Positions 1 to 7,890 of a DNA stretch of 20,865 nt are shown in pieces. Every line of letters begins with the position of its first letter. The first letter of the stretch is position 1. The stretch is from Burkholderiales bacterium UBA6064 (GTDB taxonomy: Bacteria; Pseudomonadota; Gammaproteobacteria; Burkholderiales; Burkholderiaceae_B). The translations under genes were made by a program, and so were the position numbers. The notes under the pieces were generated by a model. That model was given only the letters and a program-made list of their open reading frames with translations, had not been told where the DNA came from and searched no databases. The DNA lies in NCBI GenBank assembly GCA_002428895.1, contig DIYC01000120.1, forward strand, positions 8,625 through 29,489, given 5' to 3'.

Positions 1-475
1 TATTGTGGGTGGTTTTGTTATTTTGTGGGTCGAGTCTAAAGTGTCGCGTGGTCATGTGGTCACTCGGGTTCATGAAGTTGACGAGATTTCGGCTTTTGAT
101 GCTCTGAAATTGGGTTTTATTCAAGCATTGTCTTTAATTCCTGGTGCATCACGCTCTGGAGCTACGATTATTGGTGGTCTGTGGCTTGGGTGGTCTCGTG
201 TGACTGCTGCTCAATTTTCATTTTTCTTGGCAATGCCTACCATTTTGGCTGCAACTTTGTATGAAGTGTTTACCAGCCGACATCTATTGAGTATGTCAGA
301 CATTCCGCTTTTTTTAGTAGGTTCTATTTCCAGTTTTATTACTGCATTTTTTTGTGTGCGTTGGTTAATACGCTTTATTTCTAGACACGATTTTCGTTGG
401 TTTGCGTGGTATCGTATTGGGTTTGGTTGTCTTATTTTGTTATTAACTCAATTTGAATTGGTCTCATGGGAATAA
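1..475 (+). CDS. uppP: Undecaprenyl-diphosphate phosphatase UppP (BacA), C-terminal part
   Basis: This is the C-terminal part of UppP, an integral inner-membrane enzyme that dephosphorylates undecaprenyl pyrophosphate to recycle the lipid carrier for peptidoglycan and O-antigen synthesis. The reading frame is open to the left edge, so the N-terminal part lies outside the window and the first GTG at position 5 is not a true start. The family signature PGASRSGATI is visible (roughly positions 139-171). It is followed by the hydrophobic FFLAMP segment and two or three further membrane segments, which is the usual end of the family. The stop TAA at 473-475 lies inside the 3' end of the convergent EAL gene, so the two genes overlap by 28 bp. 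The family call rests on the signature and the membrane pattern. Confidence 0.93.
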   Translation, partial: IVGGFVILWVESKVSRGHVVTRVHEVDEISAFDALKLGFIQALSLIPGASRSGATIIGGLWLGWSRVTAAQFSFFLAMPTILAATLYEVFTSRHLLSMSDIPLFLVGSISSFITAFFCVRWLIRFISRHDFRWFAWYRIGFGCLILLLTQFELVSWE

Positions 476-2433
476 GAGCCTGAAAAATAACGTGAGAAAT
501 AAGCGCGCTGTGGGATAGGTGGCGAAATTAGATAGCCTTGAATGTAATCGGCGCCTAAGTTTTTAGTCAATTGTAGTTCGCCTTCAGTTTCAATACCCTC
601 GACAGTGACCACCAAACCCATGGTATGCCCCATGTCAATTGTAGATTGTAGAATAATCGATGAATCTGTATTAAGGTCTGCATACTGAACCAACGACCGA
701 TCAATTTTAAGTTCAGAAATGGGTAAGCGTTTTAGCCAAGCTAGGGACGAGTAGCCTGTGCCAAAGTCATCAATTGAAATTTTGAATCCCATTTTGACAA
801 ATTCATTTAATAGATCAGTGGCTTTTTGTAGGTCGGTTAAAGTGCTGCTTTCGGTGATTTCGATATAAATTTGGCTTGCTAAATTGGGTTGTTTTGCATG
901 AAGTTCTTTGGCGGTTTCTAAGAGTTTGTCATCTTCTAAGTCAAGTGGTGAAATATTTAAACTGACGCAGAATGTATCTGTATTAACGCGATTGAGTATG
1001 CGATACACTTCGTTTAATCCAAAGTGGGATAGGGTTTTAACAATTCCGCTTTGTTCTGCTACTCCAATAAACATCGCTGCTGTGAGTTGGCCACGAGTGG
1101 GGTGATTCCAGCGAATTAATGCTTCAGCATGGTTGATTTTTCCAGTTTTTAAATTTAGTTTAGGTTGCAAAAACAATTCCAGTTCATTGCGTTCTATGGC
1201 TTGCTGTAAGTCACTTAATATGGCAAGCCTTTCGGTAGAAGAACGCTCAATTGCAGGCTCAAATTTAACAATAGGTTGTTTGGTTCGTATGGCTTTTTGA
1301 CGAGCCACTTCACACCGACGCAGCAGCGTTTTGGCAGATTGCCCATCGTCGGGATATTGTGAAATACCAGCATGACATTTGAGTTCTAAACTGTACTCTG
1401 GCGTAACGACTTCAGTTTTGAGTAATTGATGAGCAAGTTTAAAATCATTTTCATGGTGATCTTTGCTGGGGTAGGCAATTGCAAAGACATTGCTGTCAAT
1501 TCGTGCTAATGAAATGGCATTGACCTTAATTTCCAATGCATTGGTTGCAAATAGCTTAATGGCCTGATCCACTGTTTCTTGCCCCAATACATCATAAACG
1601 TCTCCTAAACCTTCTATACTCCAAGTGACAACGCTGACGGGAGACTGGTTATTTTCAATGTGATTATTGAGTCGAAGCAGAAAAAATACACGGTTATCAA
1701 GTCCAGTCAGTGTATCCTGGTAAGCAGTTTGAAAAAAATACTGATCCCGTTCAAGTATATTTTGGCTCATCTCGTTGAACGCATTCACTAAGGTATCGAT
1801 GTCTGCAAGACCAGATTGGGGTAATTTGACGTCATAATCACCTTTTTTCATTTTTTTACTGACTTCAGTAATCTCGTCAAACATACGCCGCATGGGCAAA
1901 TAAATTTTAAGACCAGCAATAAACGTAATGAGAGCAAGTAGAGCAATAAACCCCGCAGTCAGTTCGGTTGCAGGTGTAATTGGCCGAATGATTGACCACA
2001 ATAAGACATCTTCTGGTTGGTTATCGTTATAAGTAATACTTCCTTTTAAGCCAATAAACTGGCTGTCATCCGCACAAGGAGCCGAAAAAATTTGACCGTT
2101 CTGAGGAAAAGTAAACGGCATAGCACAGTGTACTGGCCAGGAGGGTGCCACCTTAGCGCTTTCACTGTTACCAATGTATTGGTACACAGGAAAATTTACT
2201 TTAGCGCCTGTGGACGATAGGTTTTGTAAATACCCATTTTCTTTTAAAAATTCGAATTGGTCTTTTAAATTGTCGGATACTTGGGAAATTAGAACCTGCT
2301 TTTGATTGGAGATAAAAATTTTTTGGAATGCAAAGGAGACAGCGAGGATTGTAAACAACCAAAGTAAGACGGCGCGCCATTTAATTGAATTAAAACTAAA
2401 AAGTCGCTTTAGAAATTTTTTTGATTGTTCCAC
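448..2433 (-). CDS. Membrane-bound c-di-GMP phosphodiesterase with HAMP, degenerate GGDEF and EAL domains
   Basis: A 661-aa signalling protein of the inner membrane. TM1 is at about residues 20-36. A periplasmic sensor region of about 120 residues follows, with two cysteines (103 and 120). TM2 is at about 160-179, then a HAMP-like linker and a GGDEF-family domain beginning at YQDTLTGLDNR. At the active-site turn the usual GG(D/E)EF reads RIDSN (311-315), so cyclase activity is probably lost. The EAL domain keeps EALIRW (E437), SLNIS, IEITES, DDFGTGYSSL (D555, D556), LKIDRS, VEGIE and IQGYLI, the residues that bind metal and c-di-GMP, so it is likely an active phosphodiesterase. The start is GTG at 2433; no ATG lies upstream in frame close by, and TM1 follows soon after. 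It stands alone between trmB and uppP. The periplasmic ligand is unknown. Confidence 0.92.
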   Translation of the reverse strand: MEQSKKFLKRLFSFNSIKWRAVLLWLFTILAVSFAFQKIFISNQKQVLISQVSDNLKDQFEFLKENGYLQNLSSTGAKVNFPVYQYIGNSESAKVAPSWPVHCAMPFTFPQNGQIFSAPCADDSQFIGLKGSITYNDNQPEDVLLWSIIRPITPATELTAGFIALLALITFIAGLKIYLPMRRMFDEITEVSKKMKKGDYDVKLPQSGLADIDTLVNAFNEMSQNILERDQYFFQTAYQDTLTGLDNRVFFLLRLNNHIENNQSPVSVVTWSIEGLGDVYDVLGQETVDQAIKLFATNALEIKVNAISLARIDSNVFAIAYPSKDHHENDFKLAHQLLKTEVVTPEYSLELKCHAGISQYPDDGQSAKTLLRRCEVARQKAIRTKQPIVKFEPAIERSSTERLAILSDLQQAIERNELELFLQPKLNLKTGKINHAEALIRWNHPTRGQLTAAMFIGVAEQSGIVKTLSHFGLNEVYRILNRVNTDTFCVSLNISPLDLEDDKLLETAKELHAKQPNLASQIYIEITESSTLTDLQKATDLLNEFVKMGFKISIDDFGTGYSSLAWLKRLPISELKIDRSLVQYADLNTDSSIILQSTIDMGHTMGLVVTVEGIETEGELQLTKNLGADYIQGYLISPPIPQRAYFSRYFSGSYSHETNSN

Positions 2434-2562
2434 TGTATATACTCAAGCCATAGTTATAATGATAGTACACGTGAATTAAAACAAACTTTAATGGTTTTGT
2501 TCATCCCAATATCGGGTTAGCATTTTCGCATTGTAAGGTAATTTACTAGATTGAATTGTGTT

Positions 2563-3279
2563 TTATTCGCTTTTTTCAAAGATTAAGTCCCAGACTGGGT
2601 GACCTAGTTTAAGTCCTCGTTGTTCAAATTTGGTTAAAGGGCGATACCCAGGGCGCGGAGCATACCCTGTGTGTAAATTATGTAATGAAGGTTCTTGGTT
2701 AAGCACCGCGAGCATGTGCTCGGCGTAATTTTGCCAGTCGGTTGCGCAATGTAGTCGGCCTGCTGGTTTAATCTTTTGACTAAGTTGCCGAATAAATTCA
2801 GGGCGAATTAGACGACGCTTATGATGTTTTTTTTTGCGCCAGGGGTCAGGAAAAAAAATCATGATTTGATCAAGTGATTGGTCAGCGATCATGTGTTGTA
2901 TTACTTCCATCGCGTCGTGCCAAACAATCCGAATATTGTTGATATTGTGTTGTTTTATCTGCTTTAGTAAAGAACCGATACCAGCTGGGTAAACCTCGAC
3001 GGCTATGTAGTTGACGTCTGGGTGATTGTGTGCAATTTGAATAGTGGTTTCACCCATACCGAAACCGATTTCAAGCCAAGTCGGTGCGTTGCGACCAAAT
3101 GTTTTTAGGTGGTTAAGCGGTGTGTTCGGTTCAAAGTCTATTCCCCAGGTTGAATAGCTTGTCTCGATTGCTTGCGCTTGTGATGGGGTTAAGTGACCTC
3201 TACCGCGAACAAAACTTTTAATATGACCATAGGGCTGTGGGGTGGTTTCAAAGTGTGGTGTTGCGTGTTCTGAATTCAT
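2563..3279 (-). CDS. trmB: tRNA (guanine-N7-)-methyltransferase TrmB
   Basis: TrmB uses S-adenosylmethionine to methylate N7 of G46 in the variable loop of tRNAs. The 238-aa protein is the usual length for the bacterial family. Visible motifs are the SAM-binding [12 protein letters not shown], the acidic-residue strand IAVEVY, and the family signature [16 protein letters not shown] in the catalytic region. Near the C-terminus [10 protein letters not shown] fits the conserved T.FE.RG end. The start ATG at 3277-3279 overlaps the thiG stop (ATGA), so the gene is translationally coupled to thiG as the last member of a thiS-thiG-trmB unit. The thiG-trmB neighbourhood is common in gammaproteobacteria and does not imply a shared function. 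Confidence 0.96.
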   Translation of the reverse strand: MNSEHATPHFETTPQPYGHIKSFVRGRGHLTPSQAQAIETSYSTWGIDFEPNTPLNHLKTFGRNAPTWLEIGFGMGETTIQIAHNHPDVNYIAVEVYPAGIGSLLKQIKQHNINNIRIVWHDAMEVIQHMIADQSLDQIMIFFPDPWRKKKHHKRRLIRPEFIRQLSQKIKPAGRLHCATDWQNYAEHMLAVLNQEPSLHNLHTGYAPRPGYRPLTKFEQRGLKLGHPVWDLIFEKSE

Positions 3280-4079
3280 GCAGCTTGTTGTCCAATAAGA
3301 CCAGTCATGGGTGAAGAAGGGGAAGCTTGATAAAACTGAGGTGGCATTCTTCCCGATAAATAGGCTAATCGGCCTGATTTGACGGCAAGATTCATGGCTT
3401 GTGCCATCATAATGGGTTTATTGGCACGGGCGATCGCTGTATTCATTAATACGCCCTCGCAGCCCAGTTCCATGGCAATGCTTGCATCGGAGGCTGTCCC
3501 TACGCCTGCATCGACAATCACCGGAATTTGACTGGCGGCTCGTATGAGTTGAATATTCCATGGATTAAGAACGCCCATACCTGAACCAATTAAAGAGGCC
3601 AGAGGCATAATCGCAATACAACCGATGTCCTCTAGTTTTTTGGCGTAAATGGGATCATCTGAGCAATACACCATGACTTCAAAATTGTCTTTAACCAGTT
3701 CTTTGGCGGCAATCAGTGTTTCTTCCATGTCGGGGTAAAGTGTTTTGGGGTCGCCCAAAACCTCAAGTTTACAGAGGTTGTGCCCGTCAAGTAACTCACG
3801 TCCTAAGCGGAGGGTACGCAGAGCATCTTTAGCGTTATAGCATCCTGCTGAATTCGGTAAGTAGGTGTAGTGATTGGGTGGCAAAAATTTGAGAAGATTC
3901 TCTTCATTTTGGTTTTGACCTATGTTGGTGCGTCGAATAGCAATCGTGACAATTTCAGCCCCCGAAGCTTGGATTGCCTGTTGCGTTTGTTCAAACGATT
4001 CATATTTACCTGTACCAACAAGAAGTCGGCTGCTGAACGTGCGACTACCCAGAGTGAAAGGGTCTAGGTTTGAATTCAT
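3276..4079 (-). CDS. thiG: Thiazole synthase ThiG
   Basis: ThiG condenses deoxyxylulose-5-phosphate, a dehydroglycine and the sulfur carried by ThiS thiocarboxylate into the thiazole phosphate of thiamine. It is a cytosolic TIM-barrel enzyme. The protein begins [19 protein letters not shown], where the family pattern places the Lys that forms an imine with the sugar phosphate further along the barrel. The [13 protein letters not shown] and GVLMNTAIA segments are the conserved phosphate-binding end. I chose the ATG at 4079 (267 aa) rather than the longer open frame to 4118. AGGA sits about 10 nt upstream, the frame from MNSNLDP matches the normal family start, and the longer version would overlap thiS. 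It lies 19 bp after thiS, its direct partner. Confidence 0.95.
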   Translation of the reverse strand: MNSNLDPFTLGSRTFSSRLLVGTGKYESFEQTQQAIQASGAEIVTIAIRRTNIGQNQNEENLLKFLPPNHYTYLPNSAGCYNAKDALRTLRLGRELLDGHNLCKLEVLGDPKTLYPDMEETLIAAKELVKDNFEVMVYCSDDPIYAKKLEDIGCIAIMPLASLIGSGMGVLNPWNIQLIRAASQIPVIVDAGVGTASDASIAMELGCEGVLMNTAIARANKPIMMAQAMNLAVKSGRLAYLSGRMPPQFYQASPSSPMTGLIGQQAA

Positions 4080-4098
4080 GTGTAAAAGTTCCTGTGAT

Positions 4099-4302
4099 TT
4101 AACCACCACCAACCGCAACTACAATTTCAAGGGTGGCATGTTCTGTGAGGGGAGTATTTTTGTGTTGACTTTTGGGAATAATTTGACCATTCATTTCGAC
4201 AGCGATGCGTTTTGCTGATAATCCTAGCTGATTAATTAGGTCTTCGAGAGTAGATTGTGAACTTGTTTGCTGGGTTTTTCCATTCACGTTAACGGTAATC
4301 AT
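4099..4302 (-). CDS. thiS: Sulfur carrier protein ThiS
   Basis: ThiS is the small ubiquitin-fold protein whose C-terminal glycine is adenylated and thiocarboxylated, and which delivers sulfur to ThiG. The 67-aa protein starts MITVNVNG and ends VAVGGG, with the obligatory Gly-Gly terminus. This length and ending are standard. It heads the minus-strand thiS-thiG-trmB unit. The activating ThiF-type enzyme and the glycine or tyrosine oxidase (ThiO or ThiH) are not in the window and must be encoded elsewhere. The 121 bp upstream, shared with the divergent radical SAM gene, is too short and lacks the motifs for a thiamine pyrophosphate riboswitch. Confidence 0.94.
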   Translation of the reverse strand: MITVNVNGKTQQTSSQSTLEDLINQLGLSAKRIAVEMNGQIIPKSQHKNTPLTEHATLEIVVAVGGG

Positions 4303-4341
4303 TCGTTTAAGCTTTAAAAAGATAGATTTGGGAATGCAGGC

Positions 4342-4371
4342 TTGATGGGTGGAATTTAATCAGGGTATTCT
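4342..4371 (+). promoter_or_regulatory. Possible sigma70 promoter for the ArsS-type gene
   Basis: TTGATG at 4342-4347 and TATTCT at 4366-4371 are separated by 18 nt in the divergent thiS/arsS intergenic region. Each matches four of six consensus positions. It is placed about 50 nt before the ATG at 4424, which is reasonable for a promoter, but this is weak pattern evidence only. Confidence 0.25.
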
Positions 4372-4423
4372 CTCAATGTTCTTATTCTACTATGAGTTTA
4401 ATGCTTCATTGAAGGGGTTTAGT

Positions 4424-5377
4424 ATGCATTCAACGGTTCAGTTATTGGCGAAAACTGATTTTCCGCCAATTCAAAGAATTAATTTGCAAACTTTGCAAGT
4501 CAATCTAGGTTATTTGTGTAATCAAAGTTGTACGCATTGTCATGTGAATGCTGGGCCTAATCGTACTGAATTAATGCAAGATGAGCAAGTTGATCAGTTA
4601 ATTCAACTCATGCGTCAGGGTTGGGTAAAAATACTCGATTTAACTGGGGGTGCTCCTGAAATGAATCCTCGCTTTAAAAGACTGGTGATTGCAGCTAGGG
4701 AGTTTGAGGTACATGTGATTGATCGGTGTAATTTGACGATTCTTTCTGAGCCTGGTTATGAAGATTTAGCTGAATTCTTGGCGATTCATCAGGTTGAGGT
4801 GTGCGCCTCTTTACCCTGTTACCTGGAAGACAATGTAGATAAACAACGTGGTAAAGGCGTGTTTGATGCCAGTATCGTCGGTTTGCAAAAGTTAAATCAG
4901 TTGGGATATGGTGATCAATTGGTGTTGAACTTAGTCTTTAACCCTCAGGGGGCTGTGTTACCGCCCTCGCAGCAATCCTTAGAAAAAGCCTATAAAGAGG
5001 TGTTGTTAGAAAAATTCGGAATTCGATTTAACAGTTTGTTTACGATCACGAATATGCCAATTGCGCGTTTTGGAAGCACGTTGATTAGTAAAGGAATTTT
5101 TAATCAGTACATGAATACGTTAAAAGCGGCTCATAGCGAACTGAATTTAAATTCAGTCATGTGTCGTGGCTTAGTGTCGGTTGACTACGAAGGTACACTT
5201 TATGATTGTGATTTTAATCAGCAATTGGGTTGGCCAATTCGTGATCGTCTGGGACGGGCTTTAAAACTCGGCAGTTTAACGCAAACTGCATTAAATGATT
5301 TACCTATTGTTGTTGGGGATCACTGCTTTGGTTGCACGGCAGGTCAGGGGAGTAGTTGCACTGGGGCGTTGGATTAA
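4424..5377 (+). CDS. arsS: ArsS-like radical SAM protein (arsenosugar biosynthesis family, DUF3641 C-terminus)
   Basis: This 317-aa protein belongs to the radical SAM family annotated as ArsS, linked to making arsenosugar precursors from methylated arsenic and S-adenosylmethionine. Near the N-terminus CNQSCTHCHVNAGPNR holds the CX3CX2C motif for the 4Fe-4S cluster. It is followed by LDLTGGAPEMNP, the SLPCYLEDNVDKQRGKG block, and a C-terminal domain with MCRGLVSVDYEG, YDCDFNQ and a cysteine-rich end CFGCTAGQGSSCTGA, as in DUF3641 proteins. The start is ATG 4424, with GAAGGGG 6-7 nt upstream; the frame is open from 4349 but that N-terminus is atypical. It is transcribed away from thiS and towards the coiled-coil gene. 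No ArsM or other ars gene is adjacent, so the function is taken from the family only. Confidence 0.88.
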   Translation: MHSTVQLLAKTDFPPIQRINLQTLQVNLGYLCNQSCTHCHVNAGPNRTELMQDEQVDQLIQLMRQGWVKILDLTGGAPEMNPRFKRLVIAAREFEVHVIDRCNLTILSEPGYEDLAEFLAIHQVEVCASLPCYLEDNVDKQRGKGVFDASIVGLQKLNQLGYGDQLVLNLVFNPQGAVLPPSQQSLEKAYKEVLLEKFGIRFNSLFTITNMPIARFGSTLISKGIFNQYMNTLKAAHSELNLNSVMCRGLVSVDYEGTLYDCDFNQQLGWPIRDRLGRALKLGSLTQTALNDLPIVVGDHCFGCTAGQGSSCTGALD

Positions 5378-5425
5378 CGCAGTCGCTGTGATGATGAATT
5401 TCTAATTATTTAGAGTAGCAGCAAG

Positions 5426-6799
5426 TTAAGGCATTGGTTTTTGTAACTGCGGTAAGTTAGGTTCTTGAGGTTGATTGACAAAATTTAGATTTTTTTTAGA
5501 GTTTTGAATTAAATTTTTGGCAAGTTTTAATGCAGAGGATGAATCATTCGAGGCTAACTCAGCATGACGTTCAATTTCTTCCAGCAGATTAGACCAAGCT
5601 GTTTGATTGACAATCAGATGCTGACTCAGTTTGTTGGTTTCCTGATTGCTTGTATTCACTTTTTGTGTGGCCAACACCATGCCCTGTATCGCTTCTTTAA
5701 GTGCCATTTGGTTTTGTTCAACTAAATGCTGTAGGGTTGAATTAATGTCTTGTTCGCTCAAGTCTAGCTGCATTTGTTTTGCGTTTTGTAAGCTTTCTAG
5801 CAGTTGTCGACTGGCCTGCCCTGCCTTGCGCAATCCTTGTGCGGCAACGCGCATGTCTTCTCTTAAGCCAATGAGTTGGTGTTGCACCAGTTCGATGGTA
5901 TGGTCTGTTTGGTGCAGTTTTTGTTCGTGCGTCAGTGTGTTGCGAGCCAGTTCGGTTGCATGTGTCGAGAGTTTGTGAAATGAATTAGCAAATCCGAGAA
6001 CCTCGTGACCGCTTTGTTTCAGAATATCCAATTGCTTTCCGATTTGAAGTAGGGCTTGACGATGTTCTACATTTCGTGTTTTTTCTAAGATTGACATCAA
6101 GCCTTCTAGCGCGGTGGTTGCTCCAAGGCGTTTAAGTTCGTTATGCTCTTGAGCATGAATGGCGCGACTTAAAGTGTGGATTCTGCGCTTATAAAAATCT
6201 GTTTGGCTGTGATAAAACCATTTTCCTAAAAAGAAGAAACTAAAAAATAGTGGTAACGATCCTAAGATAATCAGTATGTTACCTAACCCAGTTGAGCCGC
6301 TTTGTAGGTGTTGGTTGATTTGTTCTAGTCGAGGTATTGCTTCGAGTCGAAGAGCGCTTTCTCGCTGAAGACGTTTTTCGGCTTCGCTGTCTAATCCAGA
6401 GATGGGGCGAGACAGTGTTTCTATGAGTTGTTTAAGTAAATACAGTAATTTTTGTGAGTAAAGGTGTCCGGGTAACAGCCAGATTGGGTTTCTAGCATGA
6501 ATTTCTTGATTGAGCTGTAAACTCAGTTGTAAGGCAACAGGTTCTGGTAATTCACCTTGATTTAATAATTCGAGTTCACTTAAAAGACGTTCATGGATCT
6601 GTGCAATATAGGTTTGTTGAATTTCAGCTTGGGCCGAGCGCCAGTGTTTGGTTGCTGCGCCGAACCCTAGCAATAGGATGCTGATTGCGAACAGCCAAAC
6701 ACCATACTGGAAGTATCGTTTTAAAGTAGCCTGACTTGCCGCTGCTTCAATCGACACAGTAGAGTCTGAATGGTGTTGTGGGCTTATCTGTTCGTTCAT
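5426..6799 (-). CDS. Hypothetical two-TM membrane protein with long cytoplasmic coiled coil
   Basis: I do not recognise this 457-aa protein. It has a short Ser/Gln/His-rich N-terminus, TM1 at about residues 33-50, a helical periplasmic segment of about 120 residues, TM2 at about 172-192 (many Phe and Leu), and a cytoplasmic part of about 260 residues. The cytoplasmic part is almost entirely helical, rich in Gln, Leu, Glu and His, with heptad-like spacing, and the end is Pro/Gln-rich. The topology is that of a chemoreceptor or sensor (in-TM-periplasm-TM-coil), but I see no HAMP signature and no conserved chemoreceptor hairpin tip. It is not confidently an MCP. It starts 17 bp after the rubredoxin stop and is probably co-transcribed with it. 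A scaffold, a divergent PilJ-like receptor or an envelope structural protein are all possible. Confidence 0.8.
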   Translation of the reverse strand: MNEQISPQHHSDSTVSIEAAASQATLKRYFQYGVWLFAISILLLGFGAATKHWRSAQAEIQQTYIAQIHERLLSELELLNQGELPEPVALQLSLQLNQEIHARNPIWLLPGHLYSQKLLYLLKQLIETLSRPISGLDSEAEKRLQRESALRLEAIPRLEQINQHLQSGSTGLGNILIILGSLPLFFSFFFLGKWFYHSQTDFYKRRIHTLSRAIHAQEHNELKRLGATTALEGLMSILEKTRNVEHRQALLQIGKQLDILKQSGHEVLGFANSFHKLSTHATELARNTLTHEQKLHQTDHTIELVQHQLIGLREDMRVAAQGLRKAGQASRQLLESLQNAKQMQLDLSEQDINSTLQHLVEQNQMALKEAIQGMVLATQKVNTSNQETNKLSQHLIVNQTAWSNLLEEIERHAELASNDSSSALKLAKNLIQNSKKNLNFVNQPQEPNLPQLQKPMP

Positions 6800-6816
6800 G
6801 AAGTATCCGTTACGGT

Positions 6817-6981
6817 TTAAAGTTCGGACATTTCAAAATCTTCTTTGCGAGCGCCGCATTCTGGGCATACCCAATTCGGAGGAATATCTTCCCATTTGGT
6901 GCCAGGCGCAATGCCTTCTTCAGGAAGGCCTGATTCTTCATCATAAACCCAGCCACAAATTAAACATATCCAAGTTCTCAC
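6817..6981 (-). CDS. rubA: Rubredoxin (GTG start)
   Basis: This small gene encodes a 54-aa rubredoxin, a soluble one-iron electron-transfer protein. Its iron is held by four cysteines in two knuckles: ICLICGW (residues 5-11) and VCPECGA (38-44). The middle YDEESGLPEEGIAPGT.W and the segment IPPNWVCPECG.RKEDFE are textbook rubredoxin sequence, so the frame is certain. The start is GTG at 6979-6981, with GGAG about 9 nt upstream in AAAAGGAGT, and no ATG is available in frame. It is divergent from thiD across 98 bp, and the next minus-strand gene starts 17 bp after its stop. Rubredoxin next to thiD-thiE-hemL is a recurring gammaproteobacterial arrangement; the redox partner here is unknown. Confidence 0.95.
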   Translation of the reverse strand: MRTWICLICGWVYDEESGLPEEGIAPGTKWEDIPPNWVCPECGARKEDFEMSEL

Positions 6982-7079
6982 TTCAGTTTACTCCTTTTAA
7001 TGACTTTGCTGTGATAATACTAAGTTCTATGTCTAATCTTTCTGGGTGCGCGTAATTTTAGAATACTATTTAACTTTGA

Positions 7080-7883
7080 ATGATGAAAAGTACTTTACCC
7101 ATAATTTTAACTTTTTCAGCTTCTGACCCTACCGCAGGGGCTGGCCTTCAGGCAGACTGCTTAACAGTCTCTGCATTGGGGTGTCATGCCCTGAATGTAT
7201 TGACTGCAGTCACTGCGCAAAATACTCAGGGTGTTGAATATGTTCAGGCCCTGTCAAAAGAGTGTGTGCAGCAGCAGCTTTCAACGCTCATCCGAGATGA
7301 TATTCAAATTCAGGTTGTTAAAACGGGTGTTCTTGCGAGTGTTGAAACTGTACAAATTTTGGTCGACTTTCTAAAATCAAACCCTTTACCTTTGGTTGTT
7401 GATCCTGTGTTGGCTTCGGGTCGTGGTGATTCATTTGCGAATCAGCAGTTGATTCAAATCATGGTTGAGCAGTTGTTTCCTCTAGCAACCCTGGTGACTC
7501 CTAATTGGCCCGAAGGCAAACAATTAACAGGCAAAAGAACAGTGAATATGGTTGCCAAAGAGTTATTGCAAATGGGCTGTCAAGCGGTACTTTTAAAAGG
7601 TGAGCACTTTAAGTCCGAAAAGGTACTCAATCGTTTATTTTATTCAGATGGTCATGTGGATGAATTGATGAGCCCTCGATTGCCTGGTCAGTATCACGGT
7701 TCAGGGTGTACGCTAGCATCCGCTGTGTCGGTCGGCTTGGCACAGGGCCTTCGTTTAGATGAAGCAGTTAAGTTGGGTCTCGATTTTACCTTTGGTGCGC
7801 TGAATAATGGTTTTTCAATAGGTCGTGGCCAGTTAATTCCCGATCGAATGCATGTGATGCAATATTTGGCTGAACAGGTATAA
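7080..7883 (+). CDS. thiD: Hydroxymethylpyrimidine/phosphomethylpyrimidine kinase ThiD
   Basis: ThiD phosphorylates 4-amino-5-hydroxymethyl-2-methylpyrimidine twice, giving the pyrophosphate that ThiE uses. The 267-aa ribokinase-fold enzyme shows SASDPTAGAGLQAD near the N-terminus, ALNVLTAVTAQNT, VVDPVLASGRGD, the VLLKGEH strand, and the ATP/anion-hole motif HGSGCTLASA near the C-terminus, all conserved in the family. There are two consecutive ATG codons at 7080 and 7083 and no clear ribosome binding site, so the exact start is uncertain by one codon. It lies 7 bp upstream of thiE. The leader is only about 98 bp to the divergent rubredoxin and shows no TPP-riboswitch motif. Confidence 0.95.
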   Translation: MMKSTLPIILTFSASDPTAGAGLQADCLTVSALGCHALNVLTAVTAQNTQGVEYVQALSKECVQQQLSTLIRDDIQIQVVKTGVLASVETVQILVDFLKSNPLPLVVDPVLASGRGDSFANQQLIQIMVEQLFPLATLVTPNWPEGKQLTGKRTVNMVAKELLQMGCQAVLLKGEHFKSEKVLNRLFYSDGHVDELMSPRLPGQYHGSGCTLASAVSVGLAQGLRLDEAVKLGLDFTFGALNNGFSIGRGQLIPDRMHVMQYLAEQV

Positions 7884-7890
7884 GAGACTC

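Noticed and set aside
4303..4423. A thiamine pyrophosphate riboswitch upstream of thiS, and likewise before thiD (6982-7079)
   Set aside because: Both gaps are short and neither shows the conserved CTGAGA or GACCTGA-type elements on the proper strand.
5426..6799. Calling the coiled-coil protein a methyl-accepting chemotaxis protein
   Set aside because: Only the topology agrees; the conserved signalling hairpin and HAMP features were not seen.
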